The notes: generated from the letters alone by a model not told the origin. Positions 1 through 11,060 are shown, counted from the stretch's first letter. The stretch: 64,000 nucleotides of DNA from Hirsutella rhossiliensis (GCF_020360975.1 NW_025408671.1:1550001-1614000); one strand, 5' to 3'. Numbers and translations: made by a program.

Positions 1-612
1 AAGACGCCATCCACGTGTCCTGGAAGTAAATGTCGCTCCATGTAATATGCAAAGTCGATGCCATGAATGAAACCAGCTTAACATCAACGTTCGGGCGTGC
101 AGCTCTCCGCAGAATCGTATCTCGTGAGCGGAACAAGGCTGTCTCACTGAGATCTTGACTATACTTGTACTTGGTCATCATGATTTTGCTTGCTCTTCGC
201 TTCTACTGTAGCCTCAAGGGCCATTGTGCAGGACTAGTGCTGCACCTAAGACTTTCCCCGGGCGAACTGGACGGATTATGCTTGACTCCGCGGCGGACTT
301 ACCACCTCCGTGCCCCGGATCCGCGAGCTCTGGGAGATCTATTTCCAAGAGGGGCTGACGTTCCCCAGAATGACGGCTCCCTAGCCTTGCCAAGCAAGGA
401 CAAATCCAATGTTTCACAATGCGGTTGCCGCAGGAATCCTGATTGCTTACTCGGTGACGTGTTGGTCGTAGTAGAACCCCGACAGCCCCGAAACACAAGA
501 TATTTTGCAAAGCTACTTGTACAAATAATGGAGGCATGCAAGAGGCCCGCAGCCACGCATGTTCTCGTTGCCTCGACCTACGATTCATCTACAGGCTCAC
601 AAAGCGGCCGCG
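1..612. other. Intergenic, upstream of kelch gene
   Basis: I see no supportable gene here. Open frames on both strands are short, mostly begin at non-ATG codons and resemble nothing I know. The stretch probably holds the promoter of the kelch gene that starts at 613. Confidence 0.4.
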
Positions 613-1632
613 ATGCGCCTCACGTCTCCGACTCTGCTCGCCTTTGGTGGCCTGGCTGGACTCGTCGCCAGTTCACGCTCTCCGTCTACAGCCGGCAGAT
701 GGCGTGACCTGGCTCCCATCCCCAAGGCACCCCGTCAAGAGCATACTACCGTGGCCCTTTCACCGACGACTTTAGCCGTCCTCGGCGGCATCGTGACTGG
801 GAGCGAACCTGCCGTGACGACTAACATCATGCAATTGTATGATATCCCTACCAACACTTGGTCATCGGCACCCAATATTCCCGTGCCGATGAACCACATC
901 AATGCCGCTGTCGTTGACGGCAAGATTTATCTGCTCGGCGGTCTCGCGGTCCTGTCAAACGGCTCGTGGAGTGCAATTCCAGACTCTTGGGTCTTTGACC
1001 CGGAAGAAGCCCAGTGGAAGTCCATTGCACCGATGCCCAAAGAGGTGGCACGTGGAAGTGCAGCAATGGGCGTGCACGGAAAGACAATCTACTTGGCCGG
1101 TGGCATGACTATCCTGGTCCCCGGCGTTTACCAGAATTCAGTTGATACCGTCTCCGCATTTGACACAACTAAAGGAACCTGGAAGACCCTGTCCAAGCAA
1201 TTGCCCGAGGGGAGAGATCATGCCGGCGCAGCAGTCGTGGATTCCGCCTTTTACGTCCTCGGCGGCAGAAACTTTGGGCAAAATAATGTGAGAGACACTG
1301 TCTTCTCGTTGAACTTGAAGAACCACAGCGGGGGATGGAAAGACGGGTCGGCGAGGCTCCCCACTGCCCGCGGTGGCCTCTCGATTGGCACGATTGGCAT
1401 ATCGATTTACGCCTTTGGCGGCGAGGGCAACAGAGCCGAGGGGACGAACGGCGTGTTTAACCAGACGGAGGTATTTGACACACAGTCAGGAACGTGGACA
1501 AGGCTTCCGCCGATGAGGCTTCCGAGACATGGGACGTCAGCTGTTGCTGTTGGTGGTCGCATCTACATTCCAGGGGGAGGCTTTGCTCAAGGTGCTCATC
1601 CAGTACACGACACAGATGTATTTTGCCCTTAG
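613..1632 (+). CDS. Secreted kelch-repeat protein
   Basis: Single-exon gene of 339 residues. I chose the ATG at 613, not the in-frame ATG at 559, because it opens directly into a hydrophobic signal peptide (MRLTSPTLLAFGGLAGLVAS) and sits in a good context (gccgcgATG). The mature part is a run of about six kelch motifs, each with a Gly-Gly pair after a hydrophobic strand (AVLGG, YLLGG, YLAGG, YVLGG, YAFGG, YIPGG) followed by a Trp about 20-25 residues on (NTWSS, AQWKS, GTWKT, GGWKD, GTWTR). This predicts a six-bladed beta-propeller exported to the secretory pathway. Such propellers bind partners or glycans, and no catalytic residues are evident. It is not a galactose oxidase as far as I can see, since the copper ligands and the extra domains are absent. 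The family assignment is firm; the function is unknown. Confidence 0.85.
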   Translation: MRLTSPTLLAFGGLAGLVASSRSPSTAGRWRDLAPIPKAPRQEHTTVALSPTTLAVLGGIVTGSEPAVTTNIMQLYDIPTNTWSSAPNIPVPMNHINAAVVDGKIYLLGGLAVLSNGSWSAIPDSWVFDPEEAQWKSIAPMPKEVARGSAAMGVHGKTIYLAGGMTILVPGVYQNSVDTVSAFDTTKGTWKTLSKQLPEGRDHAGAAVVDSAFYVLGGRNFGQNNVRDTVFSLNLKNHSGGWKDGSARLPTARGGLSIGTIGISIYAFGGEGNRAEGTNGVFNQTEVFDTQSGTWTRLPPMRLPRHGTSAVAVGGRIYIPGGGFAQGAHPVHDTDVFCP

Positions 1633-2145
1633 AGAGGACATGTTATTACAAGCGCCCCTGTCGCTTAGGATGAACAAGTTGAAAAACTCCATGACAACTC
1701 ATCACCTTATGGTCAGGGTGTGCAAAAGTCAGTCTGCTTTTGAACTGGACGTACGAAGGGCATCACATATGCAGGCCGCCAACGGCAAAGTCTGAGTCCC
1801 GGTCTTGTTCTTTATGTTCTTAGTGTTCTACCGTCTTTATTCTCGGCGAGGGAGGCTATCTCGCAGGCTTAATAAATTCTATATTGAGTGAGGCCCCTGA
1901 GGCGACTGCTCTGTCTAATGACAGTACTCTCCTTTCTCTGGATCACAACCTTCGACAGCAGTTTGGAAGATTGTGGAGTGACCTGGATCCCTTTCATGGC
2001 TGAGATCCCATGCCGCCTTTTCGTTCGCCAAGTTCATGAGATAGTCATAGTCCTTGCATATGTGATTTGGTCCCAACCGATGCTTTCAGACCAGGTTCCT
2101 GACTCGCCTTCAAGCGACGTATCGCCTGAACACAGAATGCTATCG
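1633..2145. other. Intergenic 3' of kelch gene
   Basis: No convincing plus-strand gene. On the minus strand the part below 2146 continues the possible UstYa-like relic described next. An AATAAATTC near 1869 could serve as a polyadenylation signal for the kelch transcript. Confidence 0.3.
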
Positions 2146-2555
2146 ACTACGATTTGTTAGCCAGTCAGGTTCGTTATCGTACGAGATGACATGGAGAGTC
2201 GATCGTGACTAACCAAGCAGTGAATCTGGTGAATCACCGATAGAACCCAACCACTACGCTTATCGTCCGTGCTGTTCTCATCTGCCAATGGCCGAAAATT
2301 GTTTCGCTTGCCACCCGCACGTCGAACTCCCAGGGTGTCGTCTGATAAGCTCAGGACCTCTGATGAAAAATCAGAGTCATCGCAAAAGCGTTTCTCCCAT
2401 TGCCCGGGCATTTTTATATATTTTCTTATGAGCACTTCAGACTGTGATGAAATAAAAACACAGCGTGTTTTTTTCGCGAGTGCGCCGAGTGCTGAGGTCG
2501 CGGCTGGAAACTGAATATTTAGCATTCGGCTGCACACAGAGGTGGTATTCGACAA
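2146..2555 (-). pseudogene. Possible UstYa/DUF3328-like relic
   Basis: A minus-strand open frame contains SVIHQIHCL, which resembles the first HxxHC motif of UstYa-type (DUF3328) oxidases that modify fungal ribosomal peptides and mycotoxins. Directly after CL lies a textbook intron, 2213 down to 2147 (67 nt, GTTAGT donor, GGCTAAC branch, TAG acceptor), which keeps the frame into a following exon. I cannot find the expected N-terminal membrane helix, and the frame after the intron closes without a second HxxHC. This is therefore either a decayed copy or a chance match to a short motif. The open frame begins at a TTG, so the true start is unknown. Low confidence. Confidence 0.27.
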
Positions 2556-2956
2556 GGCCCAGGGTTCACCCTAGGAAGCAATCACCTCTGCCTGAGGTGC
2601 TCCCCGCACCTTTCAAGGACTCTTGTCTCTGCATCTTCTGCAGTCCGCTGAGCAGCCATGCGGAGCTGCATGCCGTTGGCCCAGGACAGTCTAGATCGCA
2701 ACATAATACCATGACCGGCAGGTCCAGTTCTCCGCAGAGTACCGACTTGATTTTACTACGTATTGGTGTCGTGCTGAGGAAGCCGCGTAACATAACCTTG
2801 GCCTTGGTCAAGGAGCTCGCCTCTCTTCCAATTACACCGCAGCATGAGCCACATCGGCTGTGCCAACCAACAACATCTACGTCTAACAAATTTCGTGTAT
2901 GATATGAGTCTCGTGTTGGATCTGCCATTCAGAACTCAAGTCCCAGCGCATTCGTG

Positions 2957-3633
2957 ATGGCTCAGCGGATGTCTTTGCCCCCATTGGATGCGGCGTGGGA
3001 TCCAACCTTGCAAACCGACGACGACGACGAGTACTGCTGGACTCCGTTGCAGCTTCACGGGTTACTGAACTCCCCAACTGCTGTAATGCGTTATAACGGA
3101 GGAACGGCACTGCAAGCGGCAGCCGAGCGCGGTCATGCACAACTTGTCTGCAAGCTACTAGAGCTGGGTGCAGATGTAAATGCTCCCCATCACCAACAGC
3201 AGGCTACACTGCATTACAGGCGGCAGCAGGCAACGGCTACATCTCCATGGTCCAACTCCTCCTTCAACATGGAGCCAATGTGAATGGCTCTCCTGCCAAG
3301 TACAAGGGTTTCACAGCTCTGCAGGGGGCCTGTCTGCAGGGTGATGTGGACCTCGTTGACATTCTCATAGAGGCAGGTGCTAACATCCATGCATTGGGTG
3401 GTATTTATGGAGACGGGATGGCTCTACATGCCGCCGCCGAGAGAGGCCGAGTAGAGATCATCAAAAGGCTACTGAAAGCTGGCGCTGATGTGAATGCTTG
3501 CAACCCTAGGAGAGGGAGAGGCCAGACGGCGTTTCAAAGTGCCACGGCGGGTGGCCACGATGAGGTTGTGCAAGTCTTGCGAGAAAGGGGGGCAGGTGGA
3601 CCAACTGGGCGAGGACGTTTCTTGTTCTCCTAG
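2957..3633 (+). pseudogene. Ankyrin-repeat protein, frameshifted
   Basis: Ankyrin repeats are plain in two plus-strand frames. 2957-3215 encodes a repeat with TALQAAAERGHAQLVCKLLE and GADVNAP. From about 3205 the reading moves to the other frame, with TALQAAAGNGYISMVQLLLQ, GANVNG, TALQGACLQGDVDLVDILIE, ALHAAAERGRVEIIKRLLKA, GADVNA and TAFQSATAGGHDEVVQVLRE. Together they give four to five repeats. The frames join near 3180-3215, where an intron is unlikely: the only GT...AG pair there spans 24 nt. One small indel therefore breaks the gene. The N-terminus is also poorly defined and the gene may be truncated. It ends 46 bp before the target duplication of the Copia insertion. Ankyrin genes of this sort form large, fast-changing families in fungi. 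Confidence 0.75.
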
Positions 3634-3678
3634 GCTAGTGAAGGTAAAGTTCCAAGCGGAAGTCAAATATTCCAATGA

Positions 3679-3683
3679 GCAAC
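3679..3683. repeat. Target-site duplication, left copy (GCAAC)
   Basis: GCAAC directly precedes the left LTR and recurs directly after the right LTR at 10707-10711, giving a perfect 5-bp duplication. This fixes both ends of the element. Confidence 0.9.
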
Positions 3684-3973
3684 TGTTGAGGAGAGAGAGT
3701 GGGCATAAGAGGCCACAGTCATGCTCAGTGGACCCAATAGTCATACACAAGGAAGCCTGCCTAAACAATATGACTCCCCTAGCCTAAGGACACTATACAG
3801 GCCTAACTTAGGTATAGGAACATCCTATTGCCCTCTTTTAGCTAGCTATATATAGTCACTATACCTATATAAGCCCCTCTATTATCCTAATAGATAGACT
3901 AAGATATATATTACTAAATTTACCTTTCTATGCCCCTATTTCTTCCACTATGCTCTTAAGCTACTACTTAAGA
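3684..3973 (+). repeat. 5' LTR of RIP-degraded Copia
   Basis: 290 bp, beginning TGTTGAGG and ending CTTAAGA (CTTGAGA in the unmutated right copy). The first half keeps its CpA/TpG dinucleotides while the second half is RIP-mutated, the reverse of the right LTR. The two LTRs differ at about 30 positions, all but one being C/T or G/A transitions, and there are no length differences. Confidence 0.93.
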
Positions 3974-3986
3974 GTTATAAGCCCGG
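3974..3986 (+). other. Primer-binding site, iMet-tRNA anticodon arm type
   Basis: GTTATAAGCCCGG directly follows the 5' LTR. It is GTTATGAGCCCGG with one RIP-type G to A change, the same site as in the second Copia element. The complement CCGGGCTCATAAC matches the anticodon arm (CAT anticodon) of an initiator methionine tRNA. This implies priming by a 5' half of tRNA-iMet, as known for Drosophila copia. Confidence 0.7.
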
Positions 3987-3999
3987 CCTACACGGCTAG

Positions 4000-6900
4000 A
4001 CTATCTTTTACCCGCCGATATTACCTTTAAAGCTATTTACGAGCTATTAACGCCGTTATAACGCTTAAATTATAGTATTAAGGCAAGGAACCTAGCTATA
4101 CTAAGGGGCACTACTAAAAACATACGAATTATACGAATTACGTATCCCTTAAAGAAGGATATTACTTATTAAGCTAGAACCCCTTATTTTCCTAAGATAA
4201 CGTTAAAGGAAGTAAGAGGGGATAATTATATCGTAAGGCTAAAGGAAAGCCTCGATTAGACCCTATAGATTAAGGGGATTAAATCGTAGGCCTAGACTTA
4301 TAAGATTTAGGAATATACTAACCTAGACGGTATAAAGGAGCTTAAATAGCCCTAATAGCCGGACTAGGAGCAATTTATTATTAACCTTAGAGGGAGACTA
4401 TCCTAACGAGAAAATAAAACCGAGGCTACGTTCCTAGCGAGGCGAATAGGCTATAACGAACGATACTAGGATATAAAGGACTCCTTTCGTAACCTCGAGA
4501 AAAGGTTCTAGCTATAATTCGATCGCTATAAGGTCTAGTAGAAAGCCCTAATCGCACTCGAAGAATTAATTAAGAAAACGATTAGTAAAAGGCTTTAAGG
4601 GATAACCTTAATATATAATAGCCTAAGAGAGAAAATTAGGGAATTAAAGAAGTAAGCCTTACCTTTAAGGGCAAAGGAGAAAAAGCTAATTTACGAGAGA
4701 TATATAACCTCTATTAATAAAAGAGGCATATAAGACTAGAAAGTATAGGTAGAATAGCTCGACTAAATTATTATAGATTTACGAGACCTTAAGGTCGATA
4801 TACTTAACGATATAAGAATTAGATAAGACTTTCTTATAGCGGTAGACGAGTAGGACCTATATTAGTCTATAATAATAAGGGCTCTCGACCTCTATAATAA
4901 AAGATATAGTAAAGATTAACTTCCCCTAAGGAACCTAATCGCTAACTTTAAATAAGAATATACCTATAGGAAGAAGTTATAACTACCTATAAAAAGGGGA
5001 AGCGCTAATTAAATCTCTAGGAAATTAGACACCTAAGCTAAATACGCTAGCTATAAGTAGCACGTTAATAGCTTAATAAGCTAGTAGGAAAATTACTACT
5101 TACTATAGGTAATATATAATAAGAAGCCCTTAATAGGCTAGAAATATAGTAATCTAGCTAAATAGAATATCGAAAAACGGCTAAAGGACTATCTAAACGA
5201 GAAAGTAAAATATATAGCCTAGACCCCTAATTCCTACCCTTAAGGAAGAGAACTAATAGATACTATTATTAGTAATAACGGGCTAGGAAAGACTATTAAT
5301 ACGGTTACTCTATTATAAGGAACGGTGTTCCTACTATAAATAAAGCAGCTATAATATACTCTCCCGATTATATAAGCTAATAAGTAGTATATTAATTATA
5401 GATAAAATCTTATCCTATAGAGCAAGAATCGCTCGTTATTTTGCATGTTATTATGCATTAAACGGGTTGCCGGTTATCGTATAATCGGGAATCGAAGGAA
5501 CAGAGCTAGCTTAGAATACTAGCTAAGACCTCTTAAGAACACCGGCACGACTAACCTCCTCTAAACACGAATATTAGTAGAACTAAGACACTTCTAGATT
5601 CACTCGAGATATCACGGAATTCCCTAGTCTTAGGGCTATACGGCAGCCTAAATCTAGTCCCGAAAGGTTCTTCCGTTTAGCTATAATTGTCTATATAAGA
5701 CAGTATGTCCGCTAGTAGATAGATTAAGTATTATTAACTTTAACACCTCTTCTACACACTAATACACTACTAATAAATTCCGTTAAAAATCCTACCTTAT
5801 ACTCCTTCTTCCCCTCTATTACGTAGTCTTACGTAATTCCTTGATTTCCTAAAATTCCGCTTTTACTTATATACCTTAAGATCTATCTAGGGTAAATATA
5901 GCTATTAAGGGAACGCCGTTACTTACTAATAAATTAATATATAACTTAGGGGCCGATATTAACCTCTTTAATAACCTAGGTTAGTTCTAGGAAGGAACCT
6001 TTAAGTAGGGTTCTAACGACGAAGTCTAGGTTAAAGACTAAGCCTTTAAGGTATAAGGAATAGGAATAGTAGTTATCCCTATAATTAACGGCAGAAAGAT
6101 AACCCTACTAGATGCCTACTTTATCCTAGAAATACCGATAAGTATCTTCTTAGCTAGGCTAGGGATAACGGTAGGGATATTCTAGAACTAGCTCCTAGGA
6201 TACCTCTATTTAAAACCTACGAAGGAGGTTCGTATTAAACTAACTAACTTCGAAGGTTAATTTATAATAGGAATACTCCTATAGTAATAAGCGGGTATTC
6301 GTAGTTATATAAGCGCCTAAGCCGCTAACTAGGGGGGTAGGTAACCTATAGTATCGCCGCCTTAGGCATCCTAGTCTAAAATTACTAGAGAAGCTATTAG
6401 AAGCCTACCTAGGCACTAAGCTTTAAGGCCCTATAATATATAGCTATTAGATATATATAATAGGGAAAGCTAAGAAGAAAGTCTTAAGAAAAATACTATC
6501 CTTAAGGCCTAAAGGTCTAGGGGTATAAGTTAGCTTCGACCTTTACCCTAGCCCTATAATAGCATATAACGGGGAAAAGAACTTCGCCCTATTTACCTAT
6601 ATAGATATATCTATAAGGTTCTATTACCTAATAGAAAGAAAAACGGGTATTAAGGATATCTTTAATAACTTCGTAGCGTTACTTAAGACCTAGTATAGAG
6701 TTAAAATAACTATATTAGTTATTAACGGGGAAAGGGCTCTTTTAATAATAGAATAAATAGATTATATAATTAATAGAGGGATATAAGTTATATAGTAAGC
6801 CCCTTTAACGCCTAAGTAAAACGGTTACGTAGAGAGATTAAGGGCAATAGTAAAGGAAAAAGCAAGGGTTATAAAGCTTAACTTAAAGCTTTTAGAAGAG

Positions 6901-9900
6901 CTATAGCTAGAGATATACCGTATAGCGGTATACCTACTTAATATAATACCCTTCGAATTATATAATTATAGCTAGTAGAGCCTATACGAGCGTTAGTAGA
7001 CCTAGATAAAAGAAAATAATCTACTATATTACTATATTAAAGATATTAAACTAAATATTATATATTTAAGGGTCTTTAGCTATATAGCGTTCCTAATAAT
7101 AATTACGGCATTAAAATATATTAAGTTATATAAGACGCAATTACCCCTTAAGTAGAGAGCTTATATCGGCTACCTAGTAGGCTATAGGTCTACTTAATAA
7201 TACGTCGTATAGATACCGTTAATTAGATAGAATAAACTAATAGTATTAGCTAATATATAGTTTAATAAGTCTATAAGCTACGATATAAAAAGAGAAGAGT
7301 AAGCCTAGCTAGTCTAAATATATAGCTACGATATCCTTAGAGATATAGCTATAACTAACGTTATAGATAGCGGGGAACCTAAAACCTTTAAGGTACTAAG
7401 TTTATCCGACGATAATATAGATAACGGTTAGACGCCGGAAGAAGCAATTACCCTCTTATAGGACCTATTACCCCTATATACTCTAGAAGATTAAGGATTA
7501 AAGACGCCCTTATAGGGATTATATAGATATATATATCTTTCCCCTCTAGAAATAGTAAGGCTAAGGATAGAGATTTTAACGTTACCCCTTCTACCTAATA
7601 CTATATTTAACACGGAGTTACTAAGCTCTATACCTCCTATGCCCGTAATAGATACTATAGCTAGTAACCCCTCCTATATCTCGTTAAGGAGATAGCTTAA
7701 AGATACGATACCTATATTAATCGACTCGTCTCCTTAAGATAAACGTAATAATATACCTCTTAACCTAGGGGGTAAAGGAACGATTATAGTATAGGTTTAA
7801 GAAGATAACCCTTAGTCCGAACCCTATACCCTTAACCTAGCGGTTAGTAGGGCCGGCTTAAGGATATTATAAATATAAGAATAACGTAGACGAAAGGATA
7901 CGTTATAAGGGATTAACCTAAGCAACGTTATTAAAGGAAAATAGGCTCGTAGGCCTAAGAAATCCCTTATTAATAATATTATCGTAAAGGTAAGTAAGTA
8001 TAAGCTTTATATTAAAGATATACCGCCTCCCCCTACCTCCTTTAACGCGGTAATGGCTTTAGAATTCGTATATAAGTAGAAGGAAGCTATAGACCATGAA
8101 ATGAGAGAAAACTTAGTAAGGGGCATATAAAAGACTATCCTAAAGCTATTATTAAATAGAAAGGTTACTTCTAATCCTTACGTTAGGTCTTTATATATAA
8201 GACCGATAAATAAGGGTATATTATATGCTTTAAAGTACGTATTATAGTTCGTAGAGACCTATAACCCGAAGGTAACGAGGATATATATATAGCTACCCTA
8301 TAAGCACGAATATTTCGACTACTAATAGCCTTCTACTACCTTAAGGACTTTAAGATAGAATAATATAACGTAAAAATAGTATTTCTATACGTAATCCTAC
8401 GCTAAGAAGTCTATTACTAGCCTCTACTAGGATTCTTAATACCTAGGCTATGCTTAAAGCTATTAAAAGTACTATACGGGCTCTATATCTCTTTAAAGCT
8501 ATAGTTTAAAGAGATATCTAGTTTCTTTACTAAACTAAGAGCTTAGTAGCTAGTAGAAGACGCCTATATACTAGTCTATAAGAGCGTTATTATCTTTATC
8601 TTCGTAGATAATATTATTATAATATATCTAAAAAGGAAAAAATAAGATTAGGAAGAGCTATATAAGGCTATTACAAAGAAATATACTATTACGTATATAG
8701 GAGAGCTATGTTAGTTCCTTAGTATTAAGATTATTAGGGATAGGGATCTTAAGAAGATATAGCTCTTATAAGCTTCCTATATCTTTAAGACCGCGAAGAA
8801 ATATTATATCCTTAATAATAATATCCTTCGTAAGCCTAAGATCCTATTAATAATAAAAGAGCTCGTCCCCTACGAAAAGCAAGCCTTAAAGGAAGAGATA
8901 TACGAATATCTCTCTTTAATTAGGTTGCTTATTTATCTAGTAATTTATACTAGGCTAGATATCGCATTTATAGCTAGAAAGCTAGCCTAATATAATTATA
9001 ACCCCGGGCCGCGCTATAGGCATAAAGTATATAAGTGCCTAGCTTACCTCTATTATACGAGAAACCGCTATATCTACTTTACGGCGATAAACCTAATAAG
9101 GCGGCTAATATATATATCCGACTCCTTATACGCCGATAACCTAAAGACTAGGAAGTCCTTATAAGGATACGTATTCCTACTCCTTAGTAGGCTAATTAAC
9201 TAGAAAGCTATTAAGTAAGCTACTATAATAACGTCCTCTATAAAAGCTAAATTATTAGCACTCTTATAGATAGCTAAGGAATAGGTAATATTTAGCCGAC
9301 TAATTAAGGAGCTTAGCATTAGTATTAAAAGGACTATAGAGCTCTAGTATAATAACCTTTAGACTATTAAGCTTCTAACTAAATTAAGCGTAAAGCTTAA
9401 GATAAACCTTAAGCACGTTAACGTTTATAGATACTAGCTTTATTAGGAGGTATAGTAAGATCGGATATAAGTTAGCTAAATCGCATTAGTAGATAACCTA
9501 GCTAATAGTATAACGAAGGCGCTTATATACTAAAAGTATTAAAGCTTTATTAAGTAACTAGGACTAGTAATATAGCCGGAAGATATATTAAGAGATAATA
9601 TACCTAACTACTATATTAAGGCGTAATATCTCCTTACTATAGCGAACTCGATAATCGCTAGATCCCGATAATAAGAGCACTACTATATATACTAAGATTA
9701 AGGGATTCTAATAGTATAATTAGATCTTAATTTAGTTAAGAAACTATAAAGATCTAGGGGGTAGAAGTTAGCCTTATTTACTACTAAGAAGTAAAGCTAT
9801 TACTAAACTACCCCTTAATTAGTATAATACTATAGCGCTTAAACTTACGATAATCGCGATAGCTTTACTAAATTAAGACTAATTAATATAAGGAATATAT

Positions 9901-10404
9901 TATTAGAAAGCCTACCTTTAGGATTACTTTTATCCTAAATAATAACGTCGCCGGCAAAGGTACTATAGTACCTAGGCTACCTAAAGGGATGCCCCGCTAT
10001 ACCCCCTCCTTATAAGGAAGGTTATAAATATAACTTATAACTACTAGTTAAACGGTAAGAGTAGGTTATATAACCCTATTAATCGTAAGTTTAACTCCCC
10101 TTAAGGTAAAAGAGTAGGTTATATAACTACGCCCTAGGGGGGGCGCGGTTACGAACTTAGGGACCTAAGGAGATAGGATATACGGAGGAGGGTTCTCCTT
10201 ATATCCTATCCTCTTAGGTCCCGGCTTTTACCTTTTACTATATTTACCTTCCCTTTTTTATAGGATATAATTAGGAGCCTCCCCTATTTTTAGATAACCT
10301 CCTTAAATAGACAATAAAGTAGCTAAATTTAATATCGGAATAACCTTATATTTATTAGACCGAACCCTCCTCTACCTATTGCCCTACTATCTAGAAGCTA
10401 GTAT
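4000..10404 (+). pseudogene. Copia gag-pol remains, RIP-mutated
   Basis: No open frame survives, but translation through the stops shows pol. Near 6520-6990 the integrase region reads SFDLYPSPI, then EKNFALFTYID, INGERALL, NGYVERLRAIVKEKAR and YRIAVYLLN, matching in order the intact integrase of the other Copia element. Near 8590-8630 lies IFIFVDNIIIIY, the reverse-transcriptase catalytic box with one D changed to N by RIP. RNase H similarity (KAKLLALL-like) follows around 9230-9420. The gag region before about 5800 is too altered to translate meaningfully. Confidence 0.85.
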
Positions 10405-10416
10405 AATAAGGGGGTG
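10405..10416 (+). other. Polypurine tract of RIP-degraded Copia
   Basis: AATAAGGGGGTG lies directly before the 3' LTR and corresponds to AAAGGGGGTG in the younger Copia element. It would prime plus-strand DNA synthesis. Confidence 0.7.
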
Positions 10417-10706
10417 TGTTAAGGAGAGAGAGTAGGCATAAGAAGCTATAGTTATGCTTAGTAGACCTAATAGTTATATATAAGGAAGCCTACCTAAACA
10501 ATATAACTCCCCTAGCCTAAGGACACTATATAGGCCTAACTTAGGTATAGGAATATCCTATTGCCCTCTTTTAGCTAGCTATATATAGTCACTGTACCTA
10601 TATAAGCCCCTCCCTTGTCCTAATAGATAGACTAAGACATGCATCACTAAATTCACCTTTCTGTGCCCCTATTTCTTCCACTATGCTCTCAAGCCACTGC
10701 TTGAGA
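10417..10706 (+). repeat. 3' LTR of RIP-degraded Copia
   Basis: 290 bp. The first half is RIP-mutated (TGTTAAGG start) and the second half keeps CATGCATCAC-type CpA/TpG sites. It ends CTTGAGA and is followed by the GCAAC duplication (10707-10711). Confidence 0.93.
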
Positions 10707-10711
10707 GCAAC
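10707..10711. repeat. Target-site duplication, right copy (GCAAC)
   Basis: Perfect match to 3679-3683, directly after the right LTR. Confidence 0.9.
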
Positions 10712-10718
10712 CCTTTTT

Positions 10719-11060
10719 TTAGCGGTAGGCTGAACAGCGTATATTCCATGCAACTATTGACGGCTGAGCCAGATCATGATTCAGCCCTTGCCTCAAGTAC
10801 CGGCTACTACGCCGCTCTAGATATATGGCTTGGTTTCCGATCGAGACAATATACTCCTCCTCTTTGACCGATACAACTCCGGCTTTGACCGCCCGTTTTC
10901 TGACTGAGACGATGTCTTCCTTCTTAACAGAGATGATACCAGATTTGACAGCCCAGTGCTTGTAGGCATCTTCAACCATGCTATCCTCGTGTCGCGCCTT
11001 CTATGAAACAGCCACGGCCGCGGTGGTTAACAGGGCGGTGAGCATAAGAATGAGCTTCAT
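10719..11060 (-). pseudogene. Secreted repeat peptide with premature stop
   Basis: Reading the minus strand from the ATG at 11060 gives a strong signal peptide (MKLILMLTALLTTAAVAVS), then a TAG at 11003-11001, then an uninterrupted frame to 10719 in the same phase. The part after the stop holds two imperfect tandem units that begin AVKSGIISVKKED and AVKAGVVSVKEEE. They are separated by RKR and carry other basic pairs, as in Kex2-processed repeat peptides. TAG could derive from CAG (Gln) by one C to T change in a CpA context, the RIP signature, and the RIP-mutated Copia element begins about 290 bp away. Alternatives are a short unrecognised intron or an assembly error. Total length without the stop would be about 113 residues. 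I do not recognise the peptide. Confidence 0.45.

Larger units (their letters stand above)
3684..10706 (+). mobile_element. RIP-degraded Ty1/Copia LTR retrotransposon
   Basis: 7,023-bp element bounded by two 290-bp LTRs of equal length and a perfect GCAAC duplication. The internal part is nearly devoid of CpA and TpG and saturated with TpA, with TAG/TAA stops in all frames, as expected after heavy RIP. Reading through the stops on the plus strand still reveals Copia enzymes in the order protease, integrase, reverse transcriptase, RNase H. The primer site (3974-3986) and polypurine tract (10405-10416) match in type those of the Copia element at 26974-32731, so the two belong to related lineages. 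The outermost parts of both LTRs escaped RIP. The element can no longer be autonomous. Confidence 0.95.

Noticed and set aside
3180..3206. 24-nt GT...AG pair in the ankyrin gene as an intron
   Set aside because: Far below the 50-nt minimum seen for introns in this window; an indel explains the frame change better.
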